Origin: an uncultured Flavobacteriaceae bacterium | GTDB taxonomy: Bacteria; Bacteroidota; Bacteroidia; Flavobacteriales; Flavobacteriaceae | Length of the DNA: 64,000 nucleotides | Direction of reading: 5' to 3' | Assembly: GCA_943789465.1 (NCBI GenBank) | Contig: CALSUF010000002.1 | Location: forward strand, 186,001-250,000 | Shown: one piece after another, positions 9,101 through 17,300 of the stretch | How positions within the stretch are numbered: position 1 is the first letter of the stretch | Layout: the number at the start of each line of letters is the position of its first letter | Program-made: the position numbers and the translations under genes | The notes under the pieces: model-generated | What the model was told of the DNA's origin: nothing | The model's database searches: none | Seen by the model: only the letters and a program-made list of their open reading frames with translations

Positions 9101-9324
9101 ATTTATCGACTACCCTAGGAAAACCAGATTGGTTCATCCTTCCTAATACACAAGTTGGTGTACGTGGAACATGGCGTTCTATGAATGAAAATTCTCCTAG
9201 ATACTCCCCTAATTTTGTACCACCCAACACCTATCCAGCAATTCCACCCATCAGTTCTTTAGGATTTCCTAACGGAAGTGAATGGGAAATTAGAACATAT
9301 ATTCATATTAATATTGGAAAATAA
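6175..9324 (+). CDS. secreted clan GH-A glycosidase fused to an outer-membrane beta-barrel
   Basis: The protein has 1049 residues. Residues 1-23 form a Sec signal peptide ending in VFAQ. Residues ~30-420 form a TIM barrel of clan GH-A type (GH2/GH5/GH72-like): the acid/base Glu is probably E172 in LLGNENN and the nucleophile E277 in MLTEFGAD. From ~430 to the end the sequence is a long series of alternating amphipathic strands with aromatic girdles (for example GNWGVAAVYHED, RRVSLAFERQFG, FNLGFVYRHHP) and a final strand WEIRTYIHINIGK, which looks like a porin-type outer-membrane barrel. It is the first gene of the laminarin locus, 12 bp before a lipoprotein gene. A hydrolase or transglycosylase tied to a pore is my inference; no SusC/SusD is present nearby. 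The exact GH family is not settled. Confidence 0.8.
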   Translation: MKQIMKNTFLRLVLFLITTSVFAQADKVTVVNNEDGMKLVVNGEDFMINGMNWDYFPIGTNYSYSLWNQSDDVIKAALDAEMGLLKNMGVNVIRQYVGAQPKWIQYIYENYGIYTMLNHSFGRYGLTINNAWVPVTDYSDPDTQALLMSEVTELAETYKDTPGLLMFLLGNENNYGLFWAGAETEDFPDEEEKRDFIGEERGRPMYKLMNDASIKMKSIDASHPIAICNGDVLFIDIIAEECKDVDVFGTNMYRGPSFTDAFKIVKEKLDMPIMLTEFGADAFNALNNAEDQKMQAYYMVSNWKDIYENAAGLGKSENAIGGFTFQFSDGWWKFGQTKNLEVHDNNASWSNGGYQLDFAPGKNNMNEEWFGICAKGPTNSRGLYTLYPRASYYALKIAHQLNPYEDGVTPEFLTTHFDTIELMDAVLRARGDKAALGGSEKIKLSNMRAEFTTFNTGGSLITTPENADPNSNGYPNELGFDHMQSYFIGVEGNPTSNMRANVNFNILGNVAENPIDEIFYENTGRPIEVNTDDGNVTITDPNRVKIYNAEFDWNAKDFNLRGFYRTGHYHWAYEGDFFNLYREANYGPNLDLYNGEISGIEFDAKGTLNGLKAAFGPQLWWGANPAVLLKYGRNLGNWGVAAVYHEDIDDVGRAVTSIAIPLPKTRRVSLAFERQFGAFNFEIGGLWGGQPLNGRKFQIAEGTTDNYVIYTDEINNKDNWGAKAKLSYEKGPIKWYVQGASMGLVANGGSDQTQTFTGWKLKDTGSGNQNNFLSGFAYTFGDFQIAPNFLWQKPIVAAMPNDLNGGTGRLRNVQDDPFAVRANRETTAGELLFSYDPTPGTWMYEWDNDRAEDAKFAFNLGFVYRHHPTAQDAAVGFLANRTSFAFPNAAPAQDLWEAHSRIVSKLTPDLGFIANFYAGNAQANGSDERLIERFGGDVRLIYNKLKLTHTFKFNDWGPFDYHRDFNLTYPVQLMLDLSTTLGKPDWFILPNTQVGVRGTWRSMNENSPRYSPNFVPPNTYPAIPPISSLGFPNGSEWEIRTYIHINIGK

Positions 9325-9336
9325 AAAACTGTAAAA

Positions 9337-10788
9337 ATGAAAAATATAAAATTTATATATTCAAAAACGATGCTCCTCACGGGATTACTTTTTGTAATCA
9401 CCATGAGTTGTGAAAGAGAGATATCTGATCAATCAGAATTTGCAACCCTGTCAAAAACAGGAGAGATTTTCACAGACTCCCCAATTGGATTAGGGAGTGA
9501 TTTTTACTTCCCATATTCAGGTTCCAAAGCAAACGCTTGGTCAGTTGATGAAAGTGAAGGCTATGAAAGCTATGCTTCCATGCGATTTGATGTACCAAAT
9601 GCAAACGATCCTGAAGGAAGTTATGCAGGTGGTATATTGAGAGTTGATGGATCAGGGCGTGACCTTACAGAATTCGATGCACTTACCTTTTGGGCAAAAG
9701 CTTCACAGGGAGTAGTTATCGGAGAAATAGGTTTTGGGCAAGACTTTGGACTTAATAAATACCAGGTCAGTGAAATAAACATAAGCCTAGGTACTAACTG
9801 GCAAAAATACGTCATTCCAATCCCTGATCCGTCAAAACTATTTGATGAAAGAGGTATGTTTTGGTATTCGGCAGGAACTCAAAACACAGGGGGTAATGGC
9901 TACACTTTTTGGATTGATGAATTAAAATTTGAAAAGTTAGGAACTATTGGACAACCAAGACCCGCCATTGTCAATGGTGAAGATGTTGTTAAAAATGTCT
10001 TTGCGGGGATTGATTTAGAATTAACGGACCTTACACAAACATTCAATTTAGGTAATGGTCTAAACAAGACAGTTAGTATAGCACCAAGTTACTTTGATTT
10101 TTCATCTTCTGCTCCACATATAGCTTTTGTAAATGAATTTGGAGTAATTAATGTTAGTAATGGAACAGCAGTTATTACGGCGACTTTAGGCGGAGTAGAA
10201 GCCGAAGGATCTGTAACTGTAAATGCCGTTGGTGAGTTTGAACTGGCGCCAGCACCAACTAGAGACCCTAGTGATGTTATTTCTGTTTTTAGTGATACTT
10301 ACACAAATGTACCTGTAGACTTTTTTAATGGCTACTGGCAGCCTTATCAAACAACTCTTGGGGGTGAAATTATTATAAATGGACAAAATGTGCTTAAGTA
10401 TACGGACTTTAATTTTGTGGGTACTCAACTTTCAAACCCCATAGATATTTCGGAAATGACTCATTTTAGTGTTGATATATTAATGCCTGTAGTTTTGCCT
10501 ACTGATATTGACATGCTCATTGTTTTGAAGGCTGAGTCATCTTTACAACAACAGCGTATTGGTGGTCAAACTTATCAATGGTCTGATCAAACAGGAGATA
10601 TCAATGATACTGAAGCCAATGGAACTTTTGAAGAAGGTGGCGTATGGAAAACTTTTAAAATTCCTATTAGACCAACATCTGAAACTGGTTTGGATAAAAC
10701 AGCAGTCAATATCATTATCATTGAAAGGATAAAATCTTCTAACGTGACGGATTTACACGTCGATAATATGTATTTCTTCAAAGAATAA
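9337..10788 (+). CDS. surface carbohydrate-binding lipoprotein with Big_2-like domain
   Basis: A lipoprotein of 483 residues with lipobox FVITMSC (Cys at about residue 25) followed by ERE, an acidic pattern typical of surface-exported Bacteroidota lipoproteins. It has two jelly-roll, CBM-like modules: residues ~45-205, ending FWIDELKFEK, and residues ~305-483, ending LHVDNMYFFKE. Between them (residues ~205-295) is an Ig-like Big_2 segment with FGVINVSNGTAVITATLGG. No catalytic motif is visible. It lies between the glycosidase-barrel and the GH16 gene with short spacers, so it probably binds beta-glucan at the cell surface, taking the place of a SusE/F-type protein. The ligand is inferred from the neighbours. 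Confidence 0.78.
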   Translation: MKNIKFIYSKTMLLTGLLFVITMSCEREISDQSEFATLSKTGEIFTDSPIGLGSDFYFPYSGSKANAWSVDESEGYESYASMRFDVPNANDPEGSYAGGILRVDGSGRDLTEFDALTFWAKASQGVVIGEIGFGQDFGLNKYQVSEINISLGTNWQKYVIPIPDPSKLFDERGMFWYSAGTQNTGGNGYTFWIDELKFEKLGTIGQPRPAIVNGEDVVKNVFAGIDLELTDLTQTFNLGNGLNKTVSIAPSYFDFSSSAPHIAFVNEFGVINVSNGTAVITATLGGVEAEGSVTVNAVGEFELAPAPTRDPSDVISVFSDTYTNVPVDFFNGYWQPYQTTLGGEIIINGQNVLKYTDFNFVGTQLSNPIDISEMTHFSVDILMPVVLPTDIDMLIVLKAESSLQQQRIGGQTYQWSDQTGDINDTEANGTFEEGGVWKTFKIPIRPTSETGLDKTAVNIIIIERIKSSNVTDLHVDNMYFFKE

Positions 10789-10817
10789 TAATTAAGAAAC
10801 TATCAAAACAAGAAAAA

Positions 10818-11771
10818 ATGAATAAAAATAATAAAAAGACAATGCATAAAACAACAATGTTGTTTGCCACTTTTGCTTTTGTATCGATGATAAGCTTCAC
10901 TAGTTGTGACACGGATGAAACCCAAACGGTTGCCACCTTTACAAATCTAGTAATGGCAGATGAATTTGATGTAGAAGGAGCTCCTAATTCCGAATTTTGG
11001 AATTTAGATACAGGTACAGGCTTTGATGGATGGGGCAATAATGAATTGCAATATTATACAGACCGTCCCGAAAATGTAACTGTACAAAATGGACTGTTAG
11101 TAATATCTGCTTTAGAAGAAGATTATAACGGATCCTCTTTCACTTCAGCGAAATTAATTACAAAAGGAAAATTTTCACAAGCCTTTGGGCGCTTTGAAGC
11201 ACGTATCAAAGTACCAGGGGGATCAGGTCTTTGGCCAGCATTTTGGCTCTTAGGAGAAAACGATGATATAGACGGATGGCCTCAGTGTGGTGAAATTGAT
11301 ATTATGGAGTACCGCAGACAAGAACCTACAAAAGTAAGCGGTTCTATACACGGTCCTGGATACTCTGGTGAAACATCGCCACAAGGTCAAGTGACTAAAA
11401 GCTACGATTTAGGTAGTGCGCGTTACGACGACGATTTCCATGTTTTTGGAATCGAGTGGGGGTATCAATATATCAACTACTACATAGATGGTGTATTGTA
11501 CAATCAAATTACACCTGCTGATATTGCAGTCACACCAACCGATGCTGTTTACACATTAAATGATGGTGTGGAAGCTGTAGAAGCAACCGAAGATACTCCA
11601 GCTGTGGAAGCAGTTGAACCGACTGATGTCACTGGAGATTGGGTATTTAACAAACCATTCTATATCATCATCAACCTAGCAGTTGGTGGTAATTTTCCTG
11701 GAAATCCTGATATTGGAGAGACGTTTCCACAAAACATGCTAGTAGATTACGTAAGAGTATACAAACAATAG
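10818..11771 (+). CDS. GH16 endo-beta-1,3-glucanase (laminarinase), lipoprotein
   Basis: The protein has 317 residues with a lipobox ISFTSC (Cys ~30) followed by acidic residues (DTDET), suggesting surface anchoring. The GH16 fold is clear from VPGGSGLWPAFWLLG and the catalytic signature GEIDIME, with E159 as nucleophile, D161 and E164 as acid/base. The bulged EIDIME form is that of laminarinases. The last part, PFYIIINLAVGGNFPGNPD through DYVRVYKQ, is also canonical. An acidic, low-complexity insertion (VEAVEATEDTPAVEAVEPT, residues ~252-270) is unusual. It cuts beta-1,3-linked laminarin into oligosaccharides and sits between two binding lipoproteins in the same transcription unit. An in-frame ATG at 10842 is an alternative start. 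Confidence 0.95.
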   Translation: MNKNNKKTMHKTTMLFATFAFVSMISFTSCDTDETQTVATFTNLVMADEFDVEGAPNSEFWNLDTGTGFDGWGNNELQYYTDRPENVTVQNGLLVISALEEDYNGSSFTSAKLITKGKFSQAFGRFEARIKVPGGSGLWPAFWLLGENDDIDGWPQCGEIDIMEYRRQEPTKVSGSIHGPGYSGETSPQGQVTKSYDLGSARYDDDFHVFGIEWGYQYINYYIDGVLYNQITPADIAVTPTDAVYTLNDGVEAVEATEDTPAVEAVEPTDVTGDWVFNKPFYIIINLAVGGNFPGNPDIGETFPQNMLVDYVRVYKQ

Positions 11772-11792
11772 TAACAACTAATAAAAAAGACA

Positions 11793-14126
11793 ATGAAAAA
11801 TTTAATCAAAACAATTAAAAAAGTTTCACTACTCATTTTGGCAATCAGTTTTATCGGTTGTGATGATAATGATGGAGCAGTTCTACCACAACTTAAAGCT
11901 GGTTTCACGCATACAATTAATACTAACACAGGAACAGTAACTTTTATAAACACATCTACAAATGCTTCTATGTATGAGTGGAGTTTTGGAGATGAAAGTA
12001 CTTCTACGCTTATCAATCCAGTAAACGTATATGAAAACGGAACTTACTTGGTAGTTTTAAAAGCATCCAATGTAGCGGGAGATTTTGATATTTTTTCCGA
12101 TGAAATTACTATTTCAATCTCTGAAATTGCAGCTTTGCCAATGACGTTTGATATTGAAAATATTACCTATGAAGCAACTGTTTTTAATGGTACAAGCTTT
12201 GAAATTCTTGCAAATCCAGATCTTTCAGGCACAAATGCAGTAGAGTCTAACGTAGGAGCAATTACAAATAGCGGTGCTACGTACGAAGGTTTATTTTTTG
12301 AACTAGGGGCTCCTGTTGATTTAACGACTGAAAAGTCAATAAAGATGAATTTCTGGGCAAATGCTCCAATAGACGTTTTAATGAAACTGGAAGAAGGATC
12401 AGCAGCAGATACTGAAACAACTGCTAGTCACACAGGATCTGGATGGGAAGAAATTATTTTCACTTTTAATTCTGCTGCTAGCTATTCTAAACTTACTCTA
12501 TTTGTAGATGGCGCAGGGACATCCGATGGAACATTCTATTTTGACGATATTACTCAAGTAGCATCCCCTCTATCTCCTTGTGATGCTGAAACAGCAGAGT
12601 CACTTTCAGCTTCCGATTTGAATATAACTTTTATGTCAGATCCAACTGCGAGTATTACTTCAGATGGTGCAGGATTTAGTTGGATAGATAATCCAGATTC
12701 TGACAATACAGTAAACACCTCTTGTAAAGTTGGACAAATTGATAGAACTAGTGCTTCTCAGTACGCAAACAATCAAATAACCTTAGATGCGAAATTAGAT
12801 TTCAATTCAAATACAGGTTTTAAACTAAAAGTATGGTCACCAACAGCTGGTACAAATGTATTATTAAAATTAGAAGATCAGACTAATTCAGCGATATTTA
12901 AAGAAGTGTCAGCAATTACTTCAGCAGATAGTGCTGGAGCATGGGAAGAGCTCACATTTGATTTTGGAAGTGCAGATTCTAATAAGTTTGACAAAGTTGT
13001 ACTATTTTTTGAATTAAATTCTATGACTGAACAAACTTACTACATCGACGACCTAATGCTTTACGGCGAAGGTAATGGCGGCGGCGGCGGCGGCGACACA
13101 TGTGATTCTGAAACAACACAATCTGTTAGTGCTTCAAACTTTAATTTAACATTCCAAAATGATCCAACTGCAAGTATTACCTCAGATGGTGCAGGATTCG
13201 CTTGGATCAATAATCCAGATTTTGATAATGTAGTAAATACTTCATGTAAGGTTGGACAAATTGATAGAACAAGTTCTGCACAATATGCAAACAATCAAAT
13301 AGATTTAGATGCGAAATTAGATTTCAATTCAAACACAGGTTTCAAACTAAAAGTATGGTCACCAACAGCAAGCACAAATGTGTTATTAAAGTTAGAAGAT
13401 CAAACAAATGCAGGAACATTTAAAGAGATTTCGGCAACAACTTCAGCTACGAGTGCTAATGAATGGGAGGAGCTTACCTTTGAATTCCAAAGTACAGATT
13501 CTAATAAGTTCGATAAAATTGTAGTATTTTTTCAGCTAGGAACAACGATACAAGAAACCTATTATATAGATGACTTAAAATTATACGGAAACGGTGGAAA
13601 TGGCGGCGGCGGCGGTAATGGTGATTGCCCTGAGCCTCCAGCTGGAGAATTGTTGGCTAATGGAGATTTTGAAGCTGGAGATGTAGGTTGCTGGCAATTT
13701 TTCCCAGGCACAACTATTTCTACAACCATAAATAACGGAGGTAGTCAATCAGCAGAAATTCAAGGATCAACAGGAGTTGCTGTAGGTCTTAAGATGGAAC
13801 GTTTTGGAACAGGTTTAGTGACTCCAAATACATCTTACACAGTTTCTTTTGACATTATCGCTTCTGATGTATTGGGTGAAGGTGGACTTGTAAAAGCATT
13901 TGCATTCTCTGAAGGTGCTGATGGTGGAACTGTAGCGGCAACGCAACACGTTCTTACAGACAATACCACGTCTGTATCAACAACAGCTTGGGAAACTAAA
14001 ACATTCACGTTTACAACTCCTGGAAACGCAAATCAAGTTGAAGGAGGCTTATCCTTTTTAATTGAAATCGTTAATAGTGCAGCAAGATTGAATGTGGATA
14101 ACATATCCGTAAGAGTAACACCTTAA
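11793..14126 (+). CDS. multimodular beta-glucan-binding lipoprotein (PKD plus CBM-like modules)
   Basis: A 777-residue lipoprotein with lipobox ISFIGC (Cys 23) followed by DDND, a strong surface-export type signal. The modules in order are a PKD domain (~33-110, containing YEWSFGDEST), a jelly-roll module (~112-255), two near-duplicate jelly-roll modules (~263-427 and ~437-600, each ending in YYIDDL..LYG), glycine-rich linkers, and a C-terminal CBM4/9-like module (~610-777, starting GELLANGDFEAGD). No catalytic residues are recognisable. It closes the first half of the laminarin locus and probably acts as a surface glycan-binding protein. Binding of laminarin is inferred; the multiplicity of modules suggests avidity for a polymer. 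Confidence 0.85.
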   Translation: MKNLIKTIKKVSLLILAISFIGCDDNDGAVLPQLKAGFTHTINTNTGTVTFINTSTNASMYEWSFGDESTSTLINPVNVYENGTYLVVLKASNVAGDFDIFSDEITISISEIAALPMTFDIENITYEATVFNGTSFEILANPDLSGTNAVESNVGAITNSGATYEGLFFELGAPVDLTTEKSIKMNFWANAPIDVLMKLEEGSAADTETTASHTGSGWEEIIFTFNSAASYSKLTLFVDGAGTSDGTFYFDDITQVASPLSPCDAETAESLSASDLNITFMSDPTASITSDGAGFSWIDNPDSDNTVNTSCKVGQIDRTSASQYANNQITLDAKLDFNSNTGFKLKVWSPTAGTNVLLKLEDQTNSAIFKEVSAITSADSAGAWEELTFDFGSADSNKFDKVVLFFELNSMTEQTYYIDDLMLYGEGNGGGGGGDTCDSETTQSVSASNFNLTFQNDPTASITSDGAGFAWINNPDFDNVVNTSCKVGQIDRTSSAQYANNQIDLDAKLDFNSNTGFKLKVWSPTASTNVLLKLEDQTNAGTFKEISATTSATSANEWEELTFEFQSTDSNKFDKIVVFFQLGTTIQETYYIDDLKLYGNGGNGGGGGNGDCPEPPAGELLANGDFEAGDVGCWQFFPGTTISTTINNGGSQSAEIQGSTGVAVGLKMERFGTGLVTPNTSYTVSFDIIASDVLGEGGLVKAFAFSEGADGGTVAATQHVLTDNTTSVSTTAWETKTFTFTTPGNANQVEGGLSFLIEIVNSAARLNVDNISVRVTP
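12579..13071 (+). repeat. tandem CBM-like module, copy 1
   Basis: This ~490-bp segment of the binding lipoprotein is repeated at 13101-13590. Both begin with a CD(A/S)ET peptide, contain DPTASITSDGAGF and KLDFNSNTGFKLKVWSPTA, and end with YYIDDL. Several stretches are identical at the DNA level, so the duplication is recent. A (GGC)n glycine linker follows. Confidence 0.85.
13101..13590 (+). repeat. tandem CBM-like module, copy 2
   Basis: This is the second copy of the duplicated module of the binding lipoprotein. It is followed by another glycine-rich linker and the CBM4/9-like C-terminal module. Differences from copy 1 cluster near the end (GTFKEISATTSATSANEWEE against IFKEVSAITSADSAGAWEE). 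Confidence 0.85.
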
Positions 14127-14163
14127 TAATCATTTATCAATAAAAATGATCTAAAACGCTAAT

Positions 14164-14208
14164 AAAAGGTTAGAGTAAACTTTTTAAATACCTAACCTTT
14201 TCTATTTT
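14164..14208 (+). terminator. Rho-independent-like terminator splitting the laminarin locus
   Basis: AAAAGGTTAG (14164-14173) pairs with CTAACCTTTT (14192-14201), followed by a T-rich run. It lies 38 bases after the stop of the binding-lipoprotein gene and about 115 bases before the phosphorylase gene, so the outer-membrane half and the import/catabolic half are probably separate transcription units. Confidence 0.65.
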
Positions 14209-14322
14209 TGAAATCACAAATTAACTTTTAAAACACAACCAACTTTAAGTAGTTAAATAGATATTAAAAATTATAAAGCCTCACAAAATTATCAGGAAGA
14301 GGTTTATTGACAAAAAAATTAA

Positions 14323-17300
14323 ATGACAAAGAAAGCTATTTTTTTAGGAAAAAATAAAGACACAAATCAGGTTAAAGATATAGATGGAACTTTAGTTAAC
14401 ATTGATAACGAAGTCTATTATAAGATTTCTAACAGTGATAAAATGAGACCATTTTTCATGAGTATCGTTAGTGATTCCAATCACTGGATGTTTATTTCAA
14501 GTAATGGAAGTTTAACAGCTGGAAGAAAAAACTCTGAATTCGCGTTATTTCCATATTATACGGATGATAAAATTACGGAAGCTGCTGAAATTACAGGAAG
14601 TAAGTCTATTTTTCAAGTAGTCAAAAATGATGAAATTCATTTATGGGAACCTTTTTCAGATCGTTTTGCTGGAAAATATCAAACCACTCGAAATTTATAC
14701 AAAAATGAGTATGGTAATAAAGTGTTATTTGAAGAAATCAACCACGATTTAGAGCTTACTTTTCAATACCAGTGGAATTCAACAAATACGTTTGGATTTA
14801 TAAAAAAATCAAAGCTTATCAATAACTCAACTTCAAAAGTTGACATAAATGTATTGGATGGTATTCAAAACATTTTGCCTTATGGTGTAGGAAGTGATTT
14901 ACAAAATGCAAGTAGTAATCTTGTTGACGCTTACAAAAGAAGTGAGTTGGAGCAAATTTCTGGATTAGGAATCTATGCTTTAAGTGCCATCATTGTAGAT
15001 AAAGCGGAGCCTAGTGAAGCTTTAAAAGCAAATATTGTTTGGTCTTTAGGTTTAGACAATTCTAAACACCTACTATCTTCATTACAACTAGATAGTTTTA
15101 GAAAACAACAAGAACTCTCTCAAGAAACTGACGTTAAAGCTGAAAAAGGAGCTTATTTCATCAATTCTCAAATTGTATTGTCAGCACAAGAAGATAAAGA
15201 ATGGATGCTTGTTGCAGAAGTCAATAAAAACCACTCTGCGATTGCAAAACTGATCAATCAAATTAAAACAAACGATGGTTTATGGGAACTGATCAACCAA
15301 AAAATTGAAAAAGGAACATCACGTCTTATTGCTTTAAATGCAGCTTCAGATGGGCTACAACTTTCGGCTGACAAATTTAGAGATACTCGTCATTTTGCAA
15401 ACACCTTATTCAATATTATGAGAGGTGGTATTTTTGATGATAATTATCAAATTGAAAAGTGGGATTTTAAAAATTACCTTTCAAAAGCCAATAAAAAAGT
15501 ATCAAGAACAACAGAAGACAGTGTAGGTAAACTTCCTGAAATTTTCTCACTTTCGGTATTACAAGAATTAGCTCATGAAGTAGATGACACCAATTTTAGA
15601 CGTTTGTGTTTTGAGTATATGCCATTAAAATTTAGCCGTCGACATGGTGATCCTAGTCGTCCTTGGAATAAATTTTCAATCAACACCAAAAGTGAAATTG
15701 ATGGTTCAAAAATATTAGATTACGAAGGAAACTGGCGCGATATATTTCAAAACTGGGAAGCTTTAGCACATTCATATCCTGCGTTTATTGAGAGTATGAT
15801 TCATAAATTTTTAAATGCTACTACTTTTGATGGTTACAATCCTTACCGAGTAACCAAAGGCGGTTTTGATTGGGAAACCATTGAGCCAGACGATCCATGG
15901 TCGTATATTGGCTATTGGGGAGATCATCAAGTAATTTATTTACTTAAATTTTTAGAGTTTATAGAAAAACATCAACCCGAAAAATTAGCAACGCTTTTTG
16001 ATAAAGACTTGTTTGTATATGCAAATGTACCTTACAAAATTAAAAGTTATGAAGCCCTACTTGAAAACCCAAAAGATACTATCGAATTTGATGAAGCATT
16101 AGATCTCAAAATTAGAGAACAACGTGTAGAGCTTGGAGCTGATGGTGCTTTACTTCGAGATGAAAATCGATTTATTGTTAAAGTTAATTTCATCGAAAAA
16201 ATTCTTGCAACAACACTAGCAAAATTTTCAAATTTTATCCCTGAAGGAGGAATTTGGATGAATACACAACGTCCAGAATGGAACGATGCCAACAACGCCC
16301 TTGTAGGAAGTGGTGTTTCTATGGTAACCTTGTATTACCTGAGACGTTTTATGAAATTCTTTGATACAGTTATAGATCAATCTAATTTGGAAACTGTTGA
16401 GGTTTCTAAAGAACTAGTAACATTCTTCAATGCGATTTTATCAACTTTTAAGGATCATCAAAATTCACTTTCAGGACGCATCAATGACACAGAAAGAAAA
16501 CTAATTTTAGATGCTTTGGGAGCAGCAGGTAGCTCTTATAGGAATCAAGTTTACACACACGCATTCTCTGGAAGAAAAGAAACTATTTCTATTAGCGATT
16601 TAAAAGATTTTATTACAATTAGTCTTCAATACTTAGAACATTCAATCAGCGTCAACAAACGAGAAGATAATTTATACCACGCGTATAATTTAATGACAGT
16701 AAATGACGATAACAGTGTTTCAATTTCATATTTAGATGAAATGTTAGAAGGACAAGTTGCTGTGTTAAGTTCAAAATATTTATCGAGCGAAGAGTCATTA
16801 TCTGTGCTGAATGCAATGAAAAGTAGTAAACTTTTCCGTCCAGACCAATACAGTTATCTATTATATCCTTATAAAGAATTAAAAGGATTTATAGAACGAA
16901 ACACGATTTCAGCTGCCGCTATTTCAACATCAAAATTGTTACAACAATTAGTCGCCGATGAAAACTTACAAATTTTAGAGAAAGATGTCAACGGTGCCTA
17001 TCATTTCAATGGCAACTTTAAAAATGCAAATGATCTTAAAGCAGCCTTGGAAGAACTTTCCGAATCGTCTTATACAGAATTAATTAATCAGGATACTCAA
17101 AAAATTCTTCAGATTTTTGAAGATGTATTTAATCATAAATCTTTTACAGGACGTTCAGGTACATTTTATGGTTATGAAGGTTTAGGGTCTATTTATTGGC
17201 ATATGGTTTCTAAGCTACAATTGGCAGTTTTAGAAACTTGTACAGCAGCAATAGATTCAAATCAAAATGCAGTAATTGTTGGAAGTCTATTAGAACATTA

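Noticed and set aside
13070-13100. GGC run as a mobile or CRISPR-like repeat
   Set aside because: It is in frame and encodes a glycine linker; there are no spaced repeats anywhere in the window that would suggest a CRISPR array.
13061-13294. Proline-rich minus-strand ORF
   Set aside because: It is the reverse reading of the (GGC)n glycine linker and the CBM-like module.
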